Below, piece by piece: positions 30,946 through 43,037 of a DNA stretch of 64,000 nt (its first letter is position 1; each line of letters starts with the position of its first letter). Below the pieces are notes generated by a model. The model was not told where the DNA came from, did no database searches, and worked only from the letters and a program-made list of their open reading frames with translations. The DNA lies in assembly GCF_000835495.1 (NCBI RefSeq), contig NW_015622546.1, positions 250,883-314,882 on the forward strand, in the 5' to 3' direction. Both the position numbers and the translations under genes were made by a program. The DNA is from Cladophialophora immunda. Taxonomy: Eukaryota; Ascomycota; Eurotiomycetes; Chaetothyriales; Herpotrichiellaceae.

Positions 30946-33756
30946 ATGGGCAAGCGAGGCGGCAAGAAGGTAAGCTCTTTCTCTCGTCACACGGCTCGAG
31001 GCGTATTAACCTCTCATATAGGGTGGCCGCGGCCGCGGTGGTGGTGGTGGGGGTGGAGGACCACGGCCTCGACCCGACAATCGCGGCAGCAAGCAGGACA
31101 TTAGTCGATACAACGACAAATTTGAGCACTACTACAACCAGCTCGGTATAGTCTCAGACGAGGAGAGAGATGATTTCTGGAAAGCCATGCGAAGGGATCT
31201 GCCCAACAGCTTCAGGTTTACCGGATCTAGAGCGTACGTCCTCTTCTTTGTGCAATTTGTCGACCCATACTCTCTGCCTACACAGGTACTGACTTAGACT
31301 GCAGACATGCCTTGGCAGTCCAACAGCGACTGCGGGACTACTACATCCCCGAGATCACCTCAATCACCTACGAAGGTCAATATGTCGACGCTCCCCGTCC
31401 CGTGGAATGGTACCCCGACCAGTTGGCCTGGTTCATGACTACTCCGAAGAATGTTATTCGTCGGTTCAAACCATTTGCCTCGTTTCAACGATTCCTTGTG
31501 GCAGAGGCTGATGTGGGAAATATCACACGGCAAGAGGTGGTCAGCATGATACCGCCATTGGTCATGGACCTCAAACCAGGCATGACGGTGTTGGACCTAT
31601 GCGCTGCGCCAGGCAGCAAATCCGGGCAGCTCATCGAGATGATCCATGCTGGGGAGGAGGAAAGATGTCGACAGGTAGCTGCGAATATTGCCAATGGTCT
31701 CGACAGACCAGAGGGCGCAGATTATCAGGATGATGGCCGCGCGACTGGGCTACTGGTTGCTAATGACGTCGACTACAGAAGAGCTCACATGTTGGTCCAT
31801 CAGATGAAAAGACTAAGCTCACCCAACATTATCGTCACGAATCACGATGCGACCATCTTCCCGTCCATCAAGATTTCCTCACTGCCAACACCCGAAGGGA
31901 AGCCTGTACACAATCGTTATCTCAAGTTCGACCGGATTCTGGCGGACGTTCCCTGCTCTGGGGACGGCACAGTGAGGAAGAACATGGAGATATGGAAGAA
32001 CTGGACACCAAGCAACGGCCTGGGTCTCCATGCCACGCAAGTGCGAATTCTGATCCGAGCCCTGCAGATGCTCAAGGTTGGAGGTCGGGTTGTTTACTCG
32101 ACATGCAGCATGAACCCGATCGAAGATGAAGCCGTCCTCGCAGAAGCAATTAATCGATGCGGGGGCCCGCAGCTTGTGCAAATCCTCGAAACAAAGGATC
32201 TGCTTCCTGGGCTCAAACGCTCGCCCGGGCTCAAGCGATGGAACGTCATGGACAAGTCTGGTCGGATCTGGCAGGACTACGAATCCGTCCTCAATCATCG
32301 AGCAGAGTCTGGCACTGAGGGACTAGAAAGATTATGCGAGAGCATGTTTCCTCCCAAAGAAGATCTATCTCTTGACCGAGCCATGCGTGTGTACCCCCAT
32401 TTGCAAGACACCGGGGGATTTTTTATTGCGATCCTGGAGAAGAAGTCGGAGATTAAGGCCAAACCGGAGGAGAAACCTGCCAGCACCGTACAATCGCTCT
32501 CAAAGGTGGAAGCTGCCGGTTCCCCAGGGACAATTGCTAAATCCGAGCCATCAACAAATGGGGCAGTGGAGGAAGTCCACGCCATGGCCAATGGCGACTC
32601 CGGATCCCTGACGAAACGAAAACGCGAGGACAGTGAAGACGAGGACTCTACGCCAATCAAGCGGGTTAAAAGCCAAGAGAAACTCGACGATACCGCCACT
32701 ACTTCGACTATTCAACAAGGTCAGCCACCAGCAAACCATGCACCGCAGCCACAACCTCATCGCCATCAACCGCAACAACACCAACAACAACCCCCGAAAA
32801 AGAAAAATCGGGATCAACCTTTCGAAGAACCATTTAAATATCTTTCTCCGTCCCTCCCCGAACTCAAACAAATCCGCAGCTTCTACAACCTCTCCTCCCA
32901 ATTCCCCGATGACCGGTACATGGTCCGAAACCCAGATGGCACTCCGACGAAAAACATCTACTACACCAACGAACTCGCCAAGGAAATTCTCCAAGAAAAT
33001 GAAGGGAAGGGGATCAAATTCGTACACGCCGGTGTCAAGATGTTTGTGAAGCAGGACGCGCCCAGTCCGGAAGTGTGTCCATGGAGGATCCAAACGGACG
33101 GGCTGAGGATGCTGGAAACGTGGGTCGGGCCCGAGAGGAAAGTCAAGTTGAGAAAGAAAGAGACGCTGCGGCGGCTGTTGATTGAGATGTTCCCTAGGTT
33201 CCATGGCGAGGACGGGGCCAAGTTGGGTGAGGTGGGAGCACAAGTGAGAGAGATGGGGATGGGATGCTGTGTGCTTATTGTGGAGCCGAGCGAGACCAAC
33301 GCCGACCGCGCGACCGGTCCGAATGGCGGCGGGGAGGAAGGCGAAGGGTTGGAGGAGAGGATGGTGTTCCCCCTGTGGAAATCGATCCACTCGCTCAACC
33401 TGATGTTGCCCAAGGAGGAGAGAAAGGCGATGCTGCTGCGGCTGTTCAACGACGACTCGCCGCTGGTGAATCGGAGCAAAGGCTGGACGGAGGCGCAGAA
33501 GCAGGAGCAGGCCAATGGGTCTGGCGACAAGGATGGCGAGCAAAAGGACCAAGGCCGAGGCGGAGAGGGGGAAAGAATGGACTTGGTCGACAAGGAGTTC
33601 AGGAGGAACAGCTCTTCTCCGGAACTCGAGCCCGTGCCGACCGAGCGTGTCGGTGAGGGTGAAGCTGCGCCTGAGCTGGAAATGCAGGACGGGGCTCACG
33701 ATGGCGACGACGATGAGGAAGACGGCGGAGTGGCCATCTCCTCGAATGAAGCGTGA
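30946..33756 (+). CDS. NCL1: tRNA (cytosine-5)-methyltransferase, NSUN2/Trm4 type
   Basis: Nuclear enzyme that methylates cytosine-5 in tRNAs using SAM. Three exons (30946–30969, 31022–31233, 31305–33756) give about 895 residues. The start is basic and Gly-rich (MGKRGGKKGGRGRGGG). The tRNA-binding part reads HYYNQLGIVSDEERDDFW, PNSFRFTGSRAHALAV, and EWYPDQLAWFMTTPKNVIRR. The SAM motif is DLCAAPGSKSGQL. The two RNA m5C methyltransferase cysteines are in DVPCSGDGTVRKNMEIWKNW and VVYSTCSMNPIEDEAVL. A long low-complexity insert (around residues 480–620, Q/H/P-rich) precedes the conserved C-terminal module. The acidic tail is rich in E and D. Domain order is diagnostic. Confidence 0.95.
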
Positions 33757-34621
33757 GTGGAACCAAAGTCAAGGCTTTATACAAGGGAGTGGGCTATCTG
33801 GCTCCACGGGGATATATAGAAGCCAAATCACACGTACAGATTCTCCAGCGCTGAATTCGTTCCAGGCAAAATCCGCACCACCATCTGTCCACATGTATAT
33901 GTATATTTTCAATATCCAGCGTTGGACGAAGGGGTTATCGAAGACTTCTTTTCGCCTCGCTACCTCGCTGCACCGCGTCGGAGCTAATGCAATGGAATCC
34001 CCTGCGCACACCTGCACGAGCCTCGTAGCAGTTCGTGGCATGGCACCACGGCTGCACAATGCCGGGCGCGACGAGCCAGGACGAGTCAACAGACAACAGG
34101 GGATATACACTCTCTGCTCCTCCCCAGCAGAAAATCCACTTGCCCGACCAACCCCCCGGGGTATGCACCTCGCTCGCCCGGACGAGATGCTGCGAAACCG
34201 CAAGGTAGGAGTGGGGAGGTTGGTTGAGGCTATATAAGGCTGGTACCCTAATGGAGCCTCAAAGCCGCAGCACAGCCAGAAGACCTTCGCTCGCCGTGTT
34301 TCTCCTATTCACCAACAAGGCATGTCAGAGACGGACGGGGGTGCAGTCTTCTGCCACATCGCATGTTGGATTTGCTTCAGACATCCTCGCTCGCGGGAAG
34401 TATAGCTGGCAAAGGAACGAGCAGTCATGATCCTTCATGATCGGTGACTCGCCTTCTTTGCCGCATAAGGCTGCACATGGCGAGATGTTTCAGCGTCTTT
34501 GCCTTGCTTGGTCTTTGTGACGGAACCATTTCACGGCGCAGTGTTGTTCAAGCGCAAAAGGGGCCCGGGGCCAACCTGACACACCCGAACAAGGCCAGCT
34601 CGTTCTCCTTGTACGAACCAC
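33757..34621. other. Intergenic, convergent 3' ends
   Basis: No gene was recognised between the convergent NCL1 and NLR ends. A TATATAAGG at about 34231 on the plus strand resembles a TATA box, but no supported gene follows it. Confidence 0.45.
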
Positions 34622-37244
34622 TCAAACGCCTCCGTCGGAGAGCTGTACGGTGCCTATGGGGACGGAGGGCAAAGAAAGTTCCGTCAGGTCATGGTTGACC
34701 GGCCGTTTCTCATCCAACGGCTCCGGGGGCGCGTCGCGGGTCTCGTTGACCACTCGGAGGGATAGTCTGGGTGGTTTTGGGTCGTCCTTCTCCCGGTCAA
34801 GCTCAGACTCCCGGGCCGTCGACATGGCGAGCTCCTTTTCTCGCAATCGGATGACGCTCTCGACCAAGGGCGCCAGGCCTCCCTTGCCGCGCTTCTCGTT
34901 GTAAATGCGGTTGTAGAACTTGGTGCCGCTGAAAAGAGAGAGCTCCGCCGCAGTGGCTCCGTTGTAGTCCCTCACGGTCGGGTCGGCGCCGGCGTCTAGG
35001 AGGATGTCGACGATTTCCGGCCGCTTGCGCCACACGGCAGCATGCAGCGCTGTGCCGCCATACCTGCCGGCACGTTCATCAAGGTCGGCCCCCGCATCGG
35101 CCAGGCTCCTCACGGTCTCCGTCAGGCCGTACGACGCCGCGTAGTAGAGTGGCCGAGCGTTCTCCAGGTCTGTGTCGGGGTGGACGTAGCCATGCCACGA
35201 GTCAAAGAGGACAACCTGGAGCCAGAACAGGAACTTGGGGTTCGAGCGCGGGGTCATGAGCCTTCGAATGAGAGGAACTAGCTCGGTCTCCGCGCCCGAC
35301 ATCTGGACATGGAACGGCCAGTTTTGCGCCGCATATCGGAGAAGAGGGAACTCGGAGAGCGTCCACATGAAATCTGTCTTGAAGAGCGGACCAGCCGAAA
35401 AGTCCTCAAGGAGCATGTAACGGATACAGGCCTCGGCCATGATACGGTGCGATGCCCGTGTGGGAATGAAGAACTGGGAAGAAGGGTCGAGTCGTCCGGT
35501 GAGGAACTCTCGAACCGAATGATGGGCCAGGCGAGCGGTTTGTGAAACCGGATTGAAGGTGATTAAGCTGCGGCAGATCTCGAGGACGTCACTGGGATCA
35601 TTGAGCTTCGAGTCAGGGTCTAGTTCGTCAAAGTCCGGCTCAAGGACCACGGCCTCAGCAAGTTCGGGCAGGGTCAGTGGAGTAGAAGCATGAGCAAGCC
35701 ACAGCAGTGCCCGTGTAGCAAAGGGGATATCTTCCCGAGCGATGCTGTCGATGATGCGCAAATACGAAGCCTCAATGCTCAGAGGGAGCTGATTGAGCGC
35801 CCGTTTCAGAGCAGCATCGGTCCTCAACCTAGACATTTCGTCCAGTTGGCATTGTACCCAGCGAAACCTTTCAAAAAAGTTAGCAATGTAGGTGTTGGCT
35901 AAGTTAAGCTGTAGTTCACATCAATGACTTACATCCCGTTCGAGTCTGTTCGCAGTGTCATTTCCACGAAAGCCTTCATATTCTCGCTCATCCGCCGAAG
36001 TCGTGGGTCACTGCTGATCCTCATCTTAATGTACACGCTGATATCCTGTTCACTCGCTTGTTCTGGAACAGGAATGTCTGGGAATCCGAGGAGATATCGA
36101 CGCAAATCCACTTGCAGTCGACTGCTGATAAAAACGCGCAGCGGGAATTTCCCAGATCGCACAATCGAGGTCAGAAAGTCACCTACTACGGAGTAATCGG
36201 GAGACTCATCCAGACCGTCAATGACAACTGTTGCCGAATCGGTGCTTTCCAGCAGCTGTTGCAAGAAGGACTTCAACTCGCCCAGACTTGGCTGGCTGGG
36301 GCTGCCGAGACGCCTCGAAGCTCGCCTGTAGGCGTCAACGATATCGGTGGGTAGTCGTGGGAGTTCTGAACAGAATTGCTTGACAATGGCGCCAAAGAAG
36401 GTCTGCGGTGTCAGGCTTTCCATTGTGCTGGCATCATAGTAGAAATAGGCCAACAAAGAGTTGGCTGGTTTTGTCTCCAAGAGATGATGGATGAGGTAGG
36501 ATGTGGCTATGGTCTTCCCTGAGCCCGCGTGGCCATGCATCCAGAGCAGAGAAGATCTGGCTTTAGACCAGTCGAGGAATGTAGGGTCGTCGAGGAGCCA
36601 GTTGCATGTACCGTTACAATAAAGTTGATATGCTCGCTGGAACTGGGCCTCATAATGATGCTCGCACAGCCAGTGCAAGATTTCCCTTCGTTCCTGCTCT
36701 GCATTGTTGTACGTGATCTCGGTCAAGGTATCTGAGACGGTTTCCAGTGTGGCACTTTGGCTCATCAGTGCCTCCCTGTGCTTGCCTTTGAGTAACGTTT
36801 CCTGTGCGGTGAGTATACTTGAACTTACACTGAAAGGGAATTCAACGACAAGGACAGCGAGTTTTTGTGCCTCTCAACGGCTGTGATGAGTTCGTCGGTC
36901 TCGTTCTTGCGGAGTGGCCATAGAAGGCGATTGATTGCGCGTTTACCGGGAGATTTGCTCAAACCAGGGGAGAATTTACGCAACTTCGTGGACACACTTT
37001 CCAGCACAAGTTTGCAGTTCTTCAACGGCGACTCCAGCTGGTACCCGGGCAAGTTCATCTGCGCTGCCAGGCCTTGGACACCCAGTAAGATGCCGTTCAG
37101 GCTGGTGACTTCAGACACGAGTCGCCGTGCTTCGTCCGGGGCCTCAGCCACCGCACAACCATAGCAGTAGCATTGGCTGATGACGGCACCGGTCAGGGAA
37201 AGAAGACCAGCAACCCCGGTGACGATGGAAAACGGGTCAGTCAT
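34622..37244 (-). CDS. NLR-type receptor: Fungal_N/Helo-like, NACHT, ankyrin
   Basis: Predicted STAND-type intracellular receptor linked to non-self recognition or cell death. Three exons (37244–36829, 36775–35933, 35867–34622) give 834 residues. The N-terminal domain (MTDPFSIVTGVAGLLSLTGA…, APDEARRLVSEVTSLNGIL) matches the fungal N-terminal signalling domain related to Helo-like pore-formers. The NACHT NTPase has Walker A LWMHGHAGSGKT and Walker B ATVVIDGLDE. A winged-helix-like segment follows (RWVQCQLDEMSRLRTDAALKR…). The C-terminus has about two or three ankyrin units (LYYAASYGLTETVRSLADAG, ALHAAVWRKRPEIVDILLDAG), few for this class. It ends in a charged tail. All junctions are in phase. 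Confidence 0.9.
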
Positions 37245-37681
37245 TGTGTTGAAGATGATACAATCCAGATGATGGATACGATGACTCGGGGATCATAGGA
37301 TTATGAATGCCCTGTTTCACAGAGGCTCTTCATATTGGCTCTGGGGGTACGCCTGACAACAGCAAAGACTTTGATGGACATATGAACGCCTACAGAGTCT
37401 CTCAGAGAGAATGGATCGGGATTTAGGATGTTTTGACATGGAAATTCGGGTTACAAGATACAGTAGGAGGAATGGGGGAGGGAGGATTGAGAACGAGTTG
37501 GACTCAGCCTCACTAACTAAGCTAGGGAGGCCAAGAGAGGCTGAGGGGCGCCACCTGCACAGCCACCTTTTTGGGGGAATAGATGAGATATAACAATAAT
37601 ATAGATACACAGTGACACAACCTCATGAGCTGGTTCACAGCCTTGTCTGTCTGCAGTATTGTTGAACTGCAGGCCGTTCCG
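37245..37681. other. Intergenic between BCS1 and NLR genes
   Basis: It holds the promoter of the NLR and the 3' flank of the BCS1 gene. No other gene was seen. Confidence 0.5.
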
Positions 37682-39266
37682 TCAAGACGCCGCTACATGC
37701 GCCTGACTGTCCTTGTTCAAAGCGCTGGGTAATTCGCCCGGCGCCAACTGCCATGCCATATCAATGGCTCCACGAGGATTTCCCTTGTTGTACAGAAACA
37801 GTCCTTGTAGGGCCGCCATGCTCGTCCGACTGCTTCTTGCAGGCCCAGGAGGCAAGACTCCAATTTCGCAGAGTTTCTCAAAGAACTCCTGTCTAAACTT
37901 TCCCTCTGGATCGGCATCGCTGTAGAAGCGCGCCCAGAGTTGTTCGATCTGGTAGGCTGTGGCTTCACCAAGTCGCACTGTCATATCAACTCGTCCAGGC
38001 CGTACGAGCGCTTCGTCCAGGCGATCGACGTGGTTAGTTGTCAAGAAAATAATGCGCTCTTCGGCGCTACCCACGCCATCCAAGGCGTTCAATAGGCCCG
38101 AGAATGTTACATTGGCCCCTTGATATCCATCGGCTTCGATTTGACGGCGGTTGGCAAATGCCGCGTCCACATCCTCCAAAAGGACCAGTGTGCGTTGGGG
38201 AATAACCGTCAAGAGGTGATTAAGTCGGTCATCTGTCAGACCACGCTCGCTGAGATTGAGCATTGCGATATCATAATTTAAGTGACCCGCAAGGGCTTGA
38301 ATAAACGAGGATTTGCCCGTTCCAGGTGGACCATAGAGAAGATAGCCTCTCCGGTAAGGGATTCCGCGTTCGTAGTACCATTTGGCCGAAGAGAGGAAGT
38401 CTTGGACATCTGCAACGATGCGTTCTTTGACACCCTTGTCGAGAATAACGGACTCGAGAGGCCGCTTGCTGCGAGGGTGGCCGAACTTATCCCACTTTGT
38501 GCCCCATGCGGTGTATATGACAGTTTTGCCTTCGACCGATTGAGTGGCGATATCGTGAGCCTCTTTGAACAGCGACTCAAACACATGCCGCTGCGAATAG
38601 AGCGTGGTCAGGGTGACTGTTTCCCACGGCTTTCCATCCATGGAGAACTGCTTTGACTCTCTTTGGCGGTTGACCATTATCCACGCATTCCTGTAGCGAA
38701 TTATATGCCTACCCGGACCCGGGATCAAGACAAAATTTGTGTGAATGGCCCCATTAGGCAGTTCTCTTTTCTCCGTCTCGATGGCCAGATGGCGCATGCC
38801 TGGTGTGAGTCGTTGAAGCAGGGTCTCCAAGGGCCCTGCCTTTGCCTGCGACAATGCCCTGTTCGCCAATCGACCTCGCTCATGTAGCGTCATCCAGTAG
38901 AGAAACCAAGGGTAGGAGTCGTCCCGGACACTGATCTCGACATCGACGAGAAGACGGCGTCGCATGAGAGCAGCTCCATGTCGAAGACCTCTTCGACCGA
39001 AGGCGAAGATTGTACCGAGACCAGCAAGACCGAAGCCCTGCGGATTGTTAGACACGTCCTTGATGAGGGCATGAATCACTCCTTACCGCCGTGAAGAAGG
39101 GGTTGTTGATCAATTGCGCGATCAGCCCGCCATCTGTAGAATTGCTTGCAGTTGCGAATTGACGCACGAGATCGGCTTTCTGGGAGGCCGCATCGGTCAA
39201 GGCCGGAGGTGTGGGAGACGTATTTGTGTTTGAAGCGACCTTGACCAGTCCATTGTCGCTCTGCAT
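37682..39266 (-). CDS. BCS1-type AAA ATPase
   Basis: Predicted AAA ATPase of the mitochondrial BCS1 type, whose founder inserts the Rieske protein into respiratory complex III. Two exons (39266–39087, 39037–37682) give 511 residues. A hydrophobic segment around residue 60 (GFGLAGLGTIFAFG) is the expected single membrane anchor. Then comes a BCS1_N domain (RRRLLVDVEISVRDDSYPWFLYWM, then YTAWGTKWDKFGHPRSKRPL). The AAA module has Walker A YGPPGTGKSSFI, Walker B LVLLEDVDAAF, and arginine finger RPGRVDM. Fungi carry several BCS1 paralogues, so I cannot say this is the housekeeping BCS1. It lies on the same strand as the upstream NLR gene, 437 bp apart. Confidence 0.9.
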
Positions 39267-39553
39267 TCCCTCCTCTTCAACACAAGCAGTGAGGACACAC
39301 AGGATCTAAGGTTCGCGAGGAAGAAATGGATGCGTTCATTGCTTGCGGCACAATAATTGATCGGAATGAGATTTTGGCCGGTTCCGACACGCAGCTGCGG
39401 ACAATTCGGACTTAAGCCAATGATTTGTTGCCTCCCTGCATTGATGATCCATTAGACTCCAACCACCAATATACAAGAAGACGAGCTGCTACCTCCAGGC
39501 AGCAAGAAGCCATGCTTAGGTGGCCTCGCTTGATATAATCCCCCCCTCGCTCC

Positions 39554-40873
39554 ATGCGCACCTTCTTCCGGCTGTTTTTCAGCAAGCGCACACCCTTCAA
39601 AGCCCATACTGCTACACATCCACCTCCCTGGCGCACCATGACGTCCTCCTCCACTGCCGCCCTGCTGTACGCTGCTACTATTGCCATTCCCTCGACCGCA
39701 TCCCCCAAACCTGAAGACGAGATTACAAAGACCAAAGCATGGCACGTCAAGAGCGGCGGCTTTGAAAACCCTTGGCCGTCATGGCAGATGCACTCTCTAC
39801 CAACCTTGCTCTGGGGTCTTATTCATAGGCGATTGACTGGCAAGGCGAACAAACCCAACACGACCCCTCCTACCGTCCCCGTTCACCCCCCGACCTTCCT
39901 TCCTTCGCGCACGGCAAACGTCCCAGGCTCTCTTAGAGCAACATGGCTCGGGCATGCCTGCTTCTATGTCGAATTCCCCTCCGGCCTGCGCGTCTTATTT
40001 GACCCGGTCTTTACAGATCGTTGTTCGCCCTTTTCCTGGCTCGGCCCTAAGAGGTACACGGAGATGCCTTGCCAAATAAAAGATATCCCCATCATTGACG
40101 CTGTGGTAATCTCCCACAACCACTACGATCATCTGTCGCATCCTACAATTCTGGAGATTGCGAAACACAACCCAGAATGCCATTTCTTTGTGCCTCTAGG
40201 CAACAAGAAATGGTTCTCGGCAAGCGGGATCGAGAAGTGTACTGAATTGGACTGGTGGGACGAAGTGGATTTCACATTGACATCCTCATCCTCAACTTCT
40301 ACAGAGACGAAGCGCGCAAGCGTATCTTCCACCGACGAACCCAACCCACCTGCCTCCTCAGACACAATAACAGCTCGCATCTCCTGCCTCCCATGCCAAC
40401 ACATTTCCTCACGCTCCATTCACGACCGCGCTGCCACTCTGTGGGCTTCGTGGTCAGTCTCGTCAGGCTCTAAATCGGTATATTTCGGTGGTGATACCGG
40501 CTATCGCACGGTGCCCAAGTCCTCCGAAGGGAAAGACGACTGGTCAGAAGAATATTCAAAACTACCTCATTGCCCGGCGTTCGCAGACATAGGTCGGTTA
40601 CGAGGACCGTTTGACCTGGGATTAATTCCCATTGGGGCTTATATGCCGCGGTGGATCATGAGTCCCATGCACGCAAATCCCCGTGATGCGGTGGAAATAT
40701 TTCGAGATGTAAAGTGCAAGAAGGCGCTGGGTATACACTGGGGCACATGGGTCCTGACCGAGGAGGATGTCCTGGAGCCACCTAGGCTGTTGAAGGAAGC
40801 ATTGAAACACCATAAAATGGAAGAGACGGGATTGTTTGATGTATGCGACATTGGTGAGAGCAGGGAATTTTGA
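39554..40873 (+). CDS. NAPE-PLD-like metallo-hydrolase (FMP30 type)
   Basis: Predicted zinc phosphodiesterase that releases N-acylethanolamines from N-acyl-phosphatidylethanolamine, in or near mitochondria. One exon gives 439 residues. The first 50 residues are basic and Ser/Ala-rich, possibly a targeting sequence. Family landmarks are PWPSWQM, ATWLGHACFYVEF, LFDPVFTDRCSP, the metal motif SHNHYDHLS, GGDTGYR, GAYMPRWIMSPMHANPRDAV and ALGIHWGTW. A low-complexity Ser/Thr insert at about residues 243–275 may be species specific. Length and motif order agree with fungal homologues. Confidence 0.92.
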   Translation: MRTFFRLFFSKRTPFKAHTATHPPPWRTMTSSSTAALLYAATIAIPSTASPKPEDEITKTKAWHVKSGGFENPWPSWQMHSLPTLLWGLIHRRLTGKANKPNTTPPTVPVHPPTFLPSRTANVPGSLRATWLGHACFYVEFPSGLRVLFDPVFTDRCSPFSWLGPKRYTEMPCQIKDIPIIDAVVISHNHYDHLSHPTILEIAKHNPECHFFVPLGNKKWFSASGIEKCTELDWWDEVDFTLTSSSSTSTETKRASVSSTDEPNPPASSDTITARISCLPCQHISSRSIHDRAATLWASWSVSSGSKSVYFGGDTGYRTVPKSSEGKDDWSEEYSKLPHCPAFADIGRLRGPFDLGLIPIGAYMPRWIMSPMHANPRDAVEIFRDVKCKKALGIHWGTWVLTEEDVLEPPRLLKEALKHHKMEETGLFDVCDIGESREF

Positions 40874-41537
40874 AAATTTTAGTTGGGAGATGCGTGGCTG
40901 CTGGGTATGGAAGATTTCCAAGTCAAATATAGTGGCATAGTATTTATTGGTATTTCCCGCGATGCCTCGATGGTCTGTACTGGGATTGGGATGGCTGGCG
41001 AGGACAATATGGCCGCTACGGAGGACATTGTACAAATACACGGGTTCTGTTGGGTTGTTTCAGCAACGAAAGGAACTTCACCTCTCCACGTGGCATCTCT
41101 CACGCTTAGATCTATACCTATTCTTTTTCTGTTACTAAGCTAGACATCACCGCACCGACTAATGGTACAGGATACCGTTTTCTGCTGACTCTCCCGGAAA
41201 ACCTCGAAGGATCGGACGGACAAAGTAAAGCTCAACACCAGCCTGCGCCACAGCAATCCCAGCAGTATCTTGTGTAGCTGGTACATAAGAAATTCTTCCC
41301 GATAACCTTGATGATACAGTGTCGTCGGGCTGGTAATAGTGACAGTCCCATTTCTGTTTCCTCTTCTTTCCTCTGCAAATTTCTCGCTTCGTCCATCCAT
41401 GGTTCTGTGCAAACAGAAGCACATTCCTCCGTTCGATTTCCTCAATAGTAGGTTTTGGCCAGCAGACTCGTGCCGTCGAACCGCGGGGTCAGAGCGAGGA
41501 CACCTTGACAGGGCACTCCTGATTCGAGAAGCTTTGT
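40874..41537. other. Intergenic, convergent 3' ends
   Basis: No gene was recognised. Short overlapping ORFs only. Confidence 0.5.
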
Positions 41538-43037
41538 TCACTTCCCCCGCCCCTTGGTACTCTTCTTTGCTCTTGCGCCCTTCCCCTTGCCTTTCGCCGC
41601 CTTTGACTTCTTTTCTTCTGCGTAATCTTCGGCTTCAGCTTCAGCTTCATCGATGTAGTCTTCATCCATGTCGGCACTTGCAGTCGCTGTGGTGGTTTGA
41701 GCAGCATTCAAATCATCTTGGCGGAGAGCCCCTATGTATCCTTCTGGGACCGCTCCAGAAGAGTTCCCTGCATGGGGCTCATTTTCCGTTTCGTCAGCTG
41801 CCTCGGGTCCAGCATGGGCATTGATTGGAGCATTGTCTGCATCTTCATCTATGACCTGAGGCTCTTCCTGCTTGGCAGATTTTGCTCTGCGACCAGTTTT
41901 GGTACGTTCACGATTGGCGGCGACTTGGCGATTTGGGGCGGCAGGCTCGACATCTTCCTCGTCTTCATGATCGTTCCGAGAGGCTCCCTTCTTCTTTCGG
42001 CGTCTATCTTGCTTGACCGGCTCCACGGGTTCTTCTTCTGCTAGTTCGGTTGTGACCTTCCTGGCGGGGCGTGATCTCTTCTTGGGTTTCTCAGGGACTT
42101 CTTCTTCACTATCTTCCTCTCTCACGACTTTGCGTTTTCTCCCTCCAGCCTTCTTTGGTGGAGCGGACTCGCCAGACTGGGCATCTTCGTCCTCGTCTTT
42201 GACCTTGCGGCGCGAGGCTTTCTTTTTGGCTGCCGGCGGTGCCGGCATATCTTCGTCCTCGGACTCCACCTTGGCTTTCTTACCTCTCTTCGCTTTGGGT
42301 TTGGACGGGGTCTGCTCGTTCTCTGCAATAGCGTCCGCGTCTTCTTCAGCTTCCTTCTTTTTGGGGGTGCGTCTGTTGATGCCCTTCATCCCTGGACGGT
42401 TGAATTCGGGTTCCTAGGTCAATCTGTCAGTCCAAGCCCTACGCACATCTATCAAATACGGGAGCTTACACCCTTCCAGTCCTCATCGGCAACATGGCCG
42501 TGAGCCAGCGCATATTTGATCTTTTCACGCGATTCGTCATTGATCTCGTCATAGCCATCAATGATACGATCCAAGTCGGCATCGAGATCATCCAGGTCCT
42601 CAAGCGGGCCTATCTGGTCTTGGAGCTTTCCGATTTGAGCAGGCGTGACACATCCCCTGGGGTTAGGCACTCAGTTACAGCCGACTGTGGTCTTCGCAGA
42701 AAGAGCTTACCAATGCTTCCACATCCACGATGTGTGTTCATGGATTGTCACGAGCGTCCCCATCCTGAATTCGCCCTTTTCAATTTTGATTCCCGCTTTC
42801 TTGCATGCTGAGTTCTGACAACCTGCTCGGCCCGTTTTTGCTAGTTCTGCATTGACGACATTAGCCTGGAGACGCGAGTTTTCGGGAAGCTGAGGAAGAG
42901 CGGAAAGTTGCGTGAGGCGGTGACTCCCAAACGAAAGGGCAGCTTTGACAACACAACTCCATGCTAGTTCGATATTCCCTAAAGCTGTAAGGACGCATTT
43001 AAGACTAACCGAAGCGATACGTTGGCTCTGATGCCAT
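41538..43037 (-). CDS. zf-PARP domain nuclear protein
   Basis: Predicted nuclear protein that binds DNA breaks through a PARP/DNA ligase III-type zinc finger. Four in-phase exons (43037–43010, 42846–42711, 42656–42470, 42413–41538) give 408 residues. The finger is contained in AKTGRAGCQNSACKKAGIKI…KGEFRMGTLV…HTSWMWKHWGCVTP, with CxxC, His and Cys ligands in the usual spacing, and leads into GPLEDLDDLDADLDRIIDGY. The rest is a long low-complexity tail of alternating acidic and basic blocks (KPKAKRGKKAKVESEDED…) ending KGKGKGARAKKSTKGRGK, likely nuclear signals. No catalytic PARP or ligase domain is present, as in other fungal stand-alone zf-PARP proteins. Confidence 0.92.

Noticed and set aside
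32551..33699. 382-codon ORF on the minus strand inside the Trm4 gene
   Set aside because: It is a shadow of the low-complexity coding region of a firmly identified gene on the other strand.
39376..39382. Single CCGGTTC near the BCS1 / NAPE-PLD promoters
   Set aside because: An isolated copy is expected by chance and these genes do not fit the catabolic group.
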